DNA from: Brucella pituitosa
GTDB lineage: Bacteria; Pseudomonadota; Alphaproteobacteria; Rhizobiales; Rhizobiaceae
Direction: 5' to 3'
Assembly (NCBI RefSeq): GCF_003049685.1
Contig: NZ_PYSY02000002.1
Coordinates: 806,001 to 870,000, forward strand
DNA: 64,000 bases
How positions within the stretch are numbered: position 1 is the first letter of the stretch; each line of letters opens with the position of its first letter. This document shows positions 60,707-64,000 of this stretch, one piece after another. The notes under the pieces are model-generated. The model was not told the origin of the DNA and did no database searches. It saw only the letters and a program-made list of their open reading frames with translations. A program made the position numbers and the translations under genes.

Positions 60707-61165
60707 TCACCTGTCTTTATCAGTGAGCGCCGTTTCAACGGTCTGGCTGATTTCCTGAAAGACAGTGAGCGCTGTTTCGAGGGCTTGCGGGGAGATCCTC
60801 TGCAATAATTCTGCACGGATGGCTTGCGTGATGGCCTGAAGCTGTTTGACCTGTGCCTGTGCTTCGTCCGTGAGCTCAATGCGCTTGGCGCGCCGATCCC
60901 CTTCTACAGCAGCACGATAGATAAGCCCCTGTTTTTCCAAACCATCGAGAAGCCGAACCACAGATGGATGCTCTATTTCAAGCGCATCTGCCAGTTCGCG
61001 CTGGTTCCAGTTTCTTTGCTCCGCAAGAAGCAGAAGCACGCGGGCTCGCGCAAGTGTCAGCCCCCGCTCGCGAACACGGGAGTCAAAAAGATTGCGCATT
61101 TTTCGGGCCGCAGTGGAAAGACCCATAGTGAATGCGGCTTCGAGCTCTTGCTTGGTCAGAGACAT
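60707..61165 (-). CDS. MarR-family regulator of the efflux operon
   Basis: From ATG 61163-61165 (MSLTKQELEAAF), 152 residues with a winged helix: RVLLLLAEQRNWNQRELADA then LEIEHPSVVRLLDGLEKQGL and IYRAAVEGDRRAKRIELTDE. It is the first gene of the marR-emrB-emrA-type operon. A palindrome (61169-61195) covers the region just upstream of its start, so it probably represses itself and the pump. Longer frames to 61210 run through this operator. Confidence 0.92.
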   Translation of the reverse strand: MSLTKQELEAAFTMGLSTAARKMRNLFDSRVRERGLTLARARVLLLLAEQRNWNQRELADALEIEHPSVVRLLDGLEKQGLIYRAAVEGDRRAKRIELTDEAQAQVKQLQAITQAIRAELLQRISPQALETALTVFQEISQTVETALTDKDR

Positions 61166-61168
61166 TGT

Positions 61169-61195
61169 GTAGCTATCTATAATATGAGTAGCTAC
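61169..61195. promoter_or_regulatory. MarR operator
   Basis: GTAGCTA ... TAGCTAC, a perfect 7-bp inverted repeat with a 13-bp AT-rich spacer (tctataatatgag), 3 bp before the marR start. The central TATAAT-like sequence may be the -10 box on one strand. Confidence 0.8.
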
Positions 61196-61366
61196 ATATA
61201 TAACTCCCAATCAATCAATGATCAATACTGTTCTAATTTTCTGCGCGCTAATGAAAGAACCGTTCGGCCAATCTGATTATTTTTTACGCCTCGGGAATAA
61301 AATCGGCTTTCCGATTGTCTTACGTCATATCGCATGTCGCGATTGGAAATTTGTGTGAGGCAAACC

Positions 61367-61747
61367 ATGAAAACCGCAACTTTTATGTCTGTTTTGGCAA
61401 TTGCAACGGTAGCGGCATCTTCCGTGCTGGCGGCACCCGCAGTCAAGGCAATGGACACCTCCAAAGGACAGGTTCTGGCTGGTTCAAAAGATATGACGCT
61501 CTACACTTTTGACAAAGATAGCAAAGGCATGTCCAACTGCTATGATACTTGTGCAACCAATTGGCCGCCCTTCATGGCCGCAAAAGGTGCCAAGGCCTCT
61601 GGCGCATATACGCTTGCAAAGCGCAAGGATGGCAGCGAACAATGGGCGAAAGACGGAATGCCGCTTTATTACTTCATAAAGGACAAGAAAGCTGGCGATG
61701 TGACTGGAGACGGCGTTAATGGAGTCTGGCACGCCGCAAAGCCATGA
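61367..61747 (+). CDS. Secreted COG4315-type lipoprotein-like repeat protein
   Basis: From ATG 61367, 126 residues with a signal peptide (ATFMSVLAIATVAASSVLAA). Two copies of the family repeat follow: LYTFDKDSKGMSNCYDTCAT then NWPPFMA, and PLYYFIKDKKAGDVTGDGVN then GVWHAAKP. The family (secreted repeat of unknown function) is often induced by stress. It directly precedes and overlaps the sigma-factor gene (29 bp if that gene starts at 61719), so it may be an output of that sigma factor. A GTGAGG site is before the ATG. Confidence 0.85.
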   Translation: MKTATFMSVLAIATVAASSVLAAPAVKAMDTSKGQVLAGSKDMTLYTFDKDSKGMSNCYDTCATNWPPFMAAKGAKASGAYTLAKRKDGSEQWAKDGMPLYYFIKDKKAGDVTGDGVNGVWHAAKP

Positions 61748-62270
61748 GGCTGATTTGAGCCGTCCCGCTCCCGACAGTTTTGAGGGCCAGCTTCTGGCCC
61801 TCCTGCCGATCATGCGGCGCTATTCGCGCAGCCTTGCGAAATCGGACGCCGAGGGCGAGGATTTGCTGCAAGACTGCGTGACCAAAGCGCTATCCCGGCG
61901 CAACCAATGGCGTGGCCTCAATCTGCGTGGGTGGATACTCACGATCATGACCAATCTTTATCGCAACAGCTACAAAAGCAAAGCGCGCACCCAATACGAA
62001 ACGCTGGACGCAGCCGAGAACATAAGCGCTGCCACTGCGGACGATGATCCATTCCAGTTGCAGCAGCTTGAAGTGGCAATCAACAGCCTGTCAGAAGATA
62101 ATCGTGCCGTCTTGATGTTGATTGTTGTCGAGGGATACAGCTATGGCGAGACTGCGGGAATACTCAAAATCCCCGTTGGCACGGTCATGTCGCGCCTGTC
62201 ACGTGCCCGGCAACGCCTTGGGGAACATATGAACGGCGCGAACGTGGTTACGCTTCGGAGAAACAAATGA
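61719..62270 (+). CDS. ECF sigma factor
   Basis: A 183-residue (at most) group-4 sigma factor. Region 2: LLPIMRRYSRSLAKSDAEGE then DLLQDCVTKALSRRNQW. Region 4: LSEDNRAVLMLIVVEGYSYG then ETAGILKIPVGTVMSRLSRA and RQRL. Two starts are possible: ATG 61719, inside the previous gene, and TTG 61755 with AGG just upstream. It should read promoters for itself and its neighbours. The next gene, overlapping it by ATGA, encodes the anti-sigma. Confidence 0.92.
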   Translation: MESGTPQSHEADLSRPAPDSFEGQLLALLPIMRRYSRSLAKSDAEGEDLLQDCVTKALSRRNQWRGLNLRGWILTIMTNLYRNSYKSKARTQYETLDAAENISAATADDDPFQLQQLEVAINSLSEDNRAVLMLIVVEGYSYGETAGILKIPVGTVMSRLSRARQRLGEHMNGANVVTLRRNK

Positions 62271-63046
62271 CAAACCGCAATTCTCCGATAAGTGAAGTCG
62301 AACTACATAGCTTCGTGGACGGTCAATTGTCCGATGAAGAAAGAACCCGTATAGCGGCCATCCTTGAGAACGATCCCGAACAGGCAGCACTGGCTGAGGA
62401 ATGGCGCAAACAGAATGAGGGCATCAGGCAGTTATTTGGCGGTTATGCGCTCGAAAAAAATGGTGATGTTGGGCTGATCCGCTCGTCAACCAGGCAACGC
62501 GAACACAAGTATCGCTGGGCTGTCGCAGCGTCCATTCTGGCTGCGTTGGTGATTGGCGGCTTTGGTGGTTTTGCAGGCTCCCGCATTTATGACCAGCCCC
62601 GACAAACCGCAACTATTGACGCCCTGCCACAACAGGCCCAAGCCGCATATTTGATTTATGCCAGCGAAGTGCGTCACCCAGTTGAAGTTTTCTCAGAGGA
62701 AGAGGCCCATCTGGCAACATGGCTTGGAAAGCGGCTCAATATAGCTGACCTTAAAATCCCCGATCTCAGCACGTTTGGCTTCCAGCTCGTTGGTGGGCGT
62801 TTGCTTCCGGTTGATAATAAACCCGGTGCATTCTTCATGTATGAAGATACGGCCGGAAAGCGTCTTTCAGTCATCGTTGGGCGAAACCCGCAAAACCGTG
62901 ACACGAGCTTTCGCTTTGCATCAAGTGATGGCGTTGAAACCTTCTATTGGATAGACGGCGAACTCGGCTATGCGGTGAGTGGTGAGATATCCCGCGACCA
63001 GCTTCGGCAGATCGCAGAGGAGTGTTATCGGCAGTTTCCTGGCTGA
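62267..63046 (+). CDS. Transmembrane anti-sigma factor
   Basis: A 259-residue protein overlapping the sigma gene by 4 bases. The N-terminus has an anti-sigma-domain pattern (VELHSFVDGQLSDEERTRIA), followed by one span (WAVAASILAALVIGGFGGFA, about residues 84-105) and a periplasmic part with RLLPVDNKPGAFFMYEDTAG and YWIDGELGYAVSGEISRDQL. It probably holds the sigma factor at the membrane until a signal in the periplasm releases it. No zinc-binding HxxxCxxC motif is seen, so it differs from ZAS-type anti-sigmas. Confidence 0.88.
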   Translation: MTNRNSPISEVELHSFVDGQLSDEERTRIAAILENDPEQAALAEEWRKQNEGIRQLFGGYALEKNGDVGLIRSSTRQREHKYRWAVAASILAALVIGGFGGFAGSRIYDQPRQTATIDALPQQAQAAYLIYASEVRHPVEVFSEEEAHLATWLGKRLNIADLKIPDLSTFGFQLVGGRLLPVDNKPGAFFMYEDTAGKRLSVIVGRNPQNRDTSFRFASSDGVETFYWIDGELGYAVSGEISRDQLRQIAEECYRQFPG

Positions 63047-63230
63047 AGACATCGCCTAAAGAAGCATTACCAAATATGATGTGATTGCATCCGTCGGGCA
63101 CCATTCTCAGCAAACAGCTTTGGATTGGTTAAACAATCTAGCCAAATCGATTGATCAGATCATGCTAATCCTGCAACGTCAGGGGGTATTGGGCACGACC
63201 TTCTGAATCCCGTCAAATGAGGATTATTCA

Positions 63231-64000
63231 ATGACTGCGAATGCGCTTGTCTGGTTGCGCAACGATCTGCGCCTTGCCGACAATCCTGCCCTTCAAGCCG
63301 CTGTTAAACTGGACGGCAAGATCACAGCGCTTTATGTTCATGAAATCAATCCGCATTTGCGTGCGCCCGGCAGCGCTGTACTCTGGTGGCTGGAACAGAG
63401 CCTCAGTTCGCTTGAAAAAAGCCTCAATGAACGCAATGTCGAATTGCTTGTGGCACGCGGCGAAGCACTCGATATTATCGAGAAGCTGATTGAGGAAAAC
63501 AGCTTCGATACTGTTTTCTGGAACCGTCGCTACGCTCCGCAGGAGCGGGATGTCGATGCTATCGTCAAATCCACATTGAAAGACAAGGGACTGACTGTGG
63601 AGTCCTTTACAGGCAATCTTCTGACTGAACCCTGGGAAATTAAAACCGGCAGCGGCGGTCCTTATCAGGTCTTTACACCCTATGCCAAAACTCTGCGCCA
63701 GCAGGGCGTTAACCGACCGCTATCCTCGTCTGACTGGAAAGCCGAACAATCGACCATCAAGCAAAAGCCCGCACGAGAGGCTTACAAGCAGCCGTTCTGG
63801 TCAAAAAAGATGAATGGTTTTTGGGAGATAGGCGAAGCGGCTGCCATCGATCAGTTATATCATTTCTTCGATGAGACTATTCGCAACTATGCTGGTGATC
63901 GTGATCGCCCGAATGTCGAAGGCACATCAAAACTTTCGCCGCATCTGCGCTTTGGTGAGATCAGTCCAAGGCAGGCATGGTATGCCACGCTTTCACTGAT
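63231..64000 (+). CDS. phrB: Deoxyribodipyrimidine photolyase, N-terminal part
   Basis: The frame starts at ATG 63231 and continues past the window edge (about 256 codons seen). It begins MTANALVWLRNDLRLADNPA with the photolyase N-terminal domain, then FWNRRYAPQERDVDAIVKST and, later, KLSPHLRFGEISPRQAWYAT, which belongs to the FAD-binding core. It repairs UV dimers with light. It follows the ECF sigma/anti-sigma genes after 184 bp, as in Rhodobacter, where the sigma factor controls photolyase. Confidence 0.92.
   Translation, partial: MTANALVWLRNDLRLADNPALQAAVKLDGKITALYVHEINPHLRAPGSAVLWWLEQSLSSLEKSLNERNVELLVARGEALDIIEKLIEENSFDTVFWNRRYAPQERDVDAIVKSTLKDKGLTVESFTGNLLTEPWEIKTGSGGPYQVFTPYAKTLRQQGVNRPLSSSDWKAEQSTIKQKPAREAYKQPFWSKKMNGFWEIGEAAAIDQLYHFFDETIRNYAGDRDRPNVEGTSKLSPHLRFGEISPRQAWYATLSL

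Overview
The window looks like chromosomal DNA of an alphaproteobacterium of the Brucella/Ochrobactrum group (Rhizobiales). The support is a BA14K-type surface protein, a LOV-HWE histidine kinase whose photoactive Cys falls at codon 69 as in Brucella LOV-HK, a pleD-divK pair, pyrB with a degenerate dihydroorotase partner, Brucella-style palindromic intergenic repeats and generally Brucella-like housekeeping proteins. This is recognition from sequence, not a database search.

Positions 1 to about 11,460 are the end of a temperate phage (prophage) that abuts the 3' end of a tRNA-Lys gene (11509-11584, minus strand). Its control region is lambda-like. An S24 repressor (7293-7880) has two perfect ATACG-N5-CGTAT operators on each side, and the two operators of each pair are exactly 33 bp apart. 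A leftward promoter (about 7175-7206) drives an early replication/recombination operon: a DGQHR-type ParB-like protein, ParB, an HTH protein, a chain of tiny overlapping genes, an SPFH/prohibitin protein, a Sak4-like ATPase, a frameshifted DUF669 (single-strand-binding type) gene and a phage sliding clamp (DnaN) that runs off the left edge. A rightward promoter (7938-7966) drives a tight row of about eleven small genes ending in an excisionase-like HTH gene next to the tRNA. Most transcription-unit heads in the phage carry the same extended leader (CCAACACACGAGGAG, 4-10 nt before ATG) on both strands. Two 38-40 aa paralogous microproteins are encoded antisense to the leftward leader, each downstream of a copy of a 26-bp repeat.

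From 11.6 to 64 kb the DNA is ordinary chromosome: a membrane alpha/beta hydrolase, BA14K, LOV-HK, lipB, parE, gatC-GNAT-gatA, a UPF0173 hydrolase, ruvX, aidB, pyrB-pyrC-like, plsY-dprA, topA-rnr-DUF983-Nudix-MFS, rpmG, pleD-divK, rnk, dinB, tRNA-Cys, a decayed higBA toxin-antitoxin pair, a CPA2 antiporter, a LysR regulator, an HSL-like protein that lacks its catalytic serine, an RND efflux pump, two EamA permeases, a marR-emrAB-type operon with a clear operator, and an ECF sigma/anti-sigma pair followed by a photolyase truncated by the right edge.

The most novel material is in the prophage: the start-associated leader repeat, the two evenly spaced operator pairs, the microprotein pair, and a replication set that includes its own beta clamp and a prohibitin-like protein. 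Chromosomal curiosities are the higBA remnant, two probable pseudoenzymes and several dispersed palindromic repeats.
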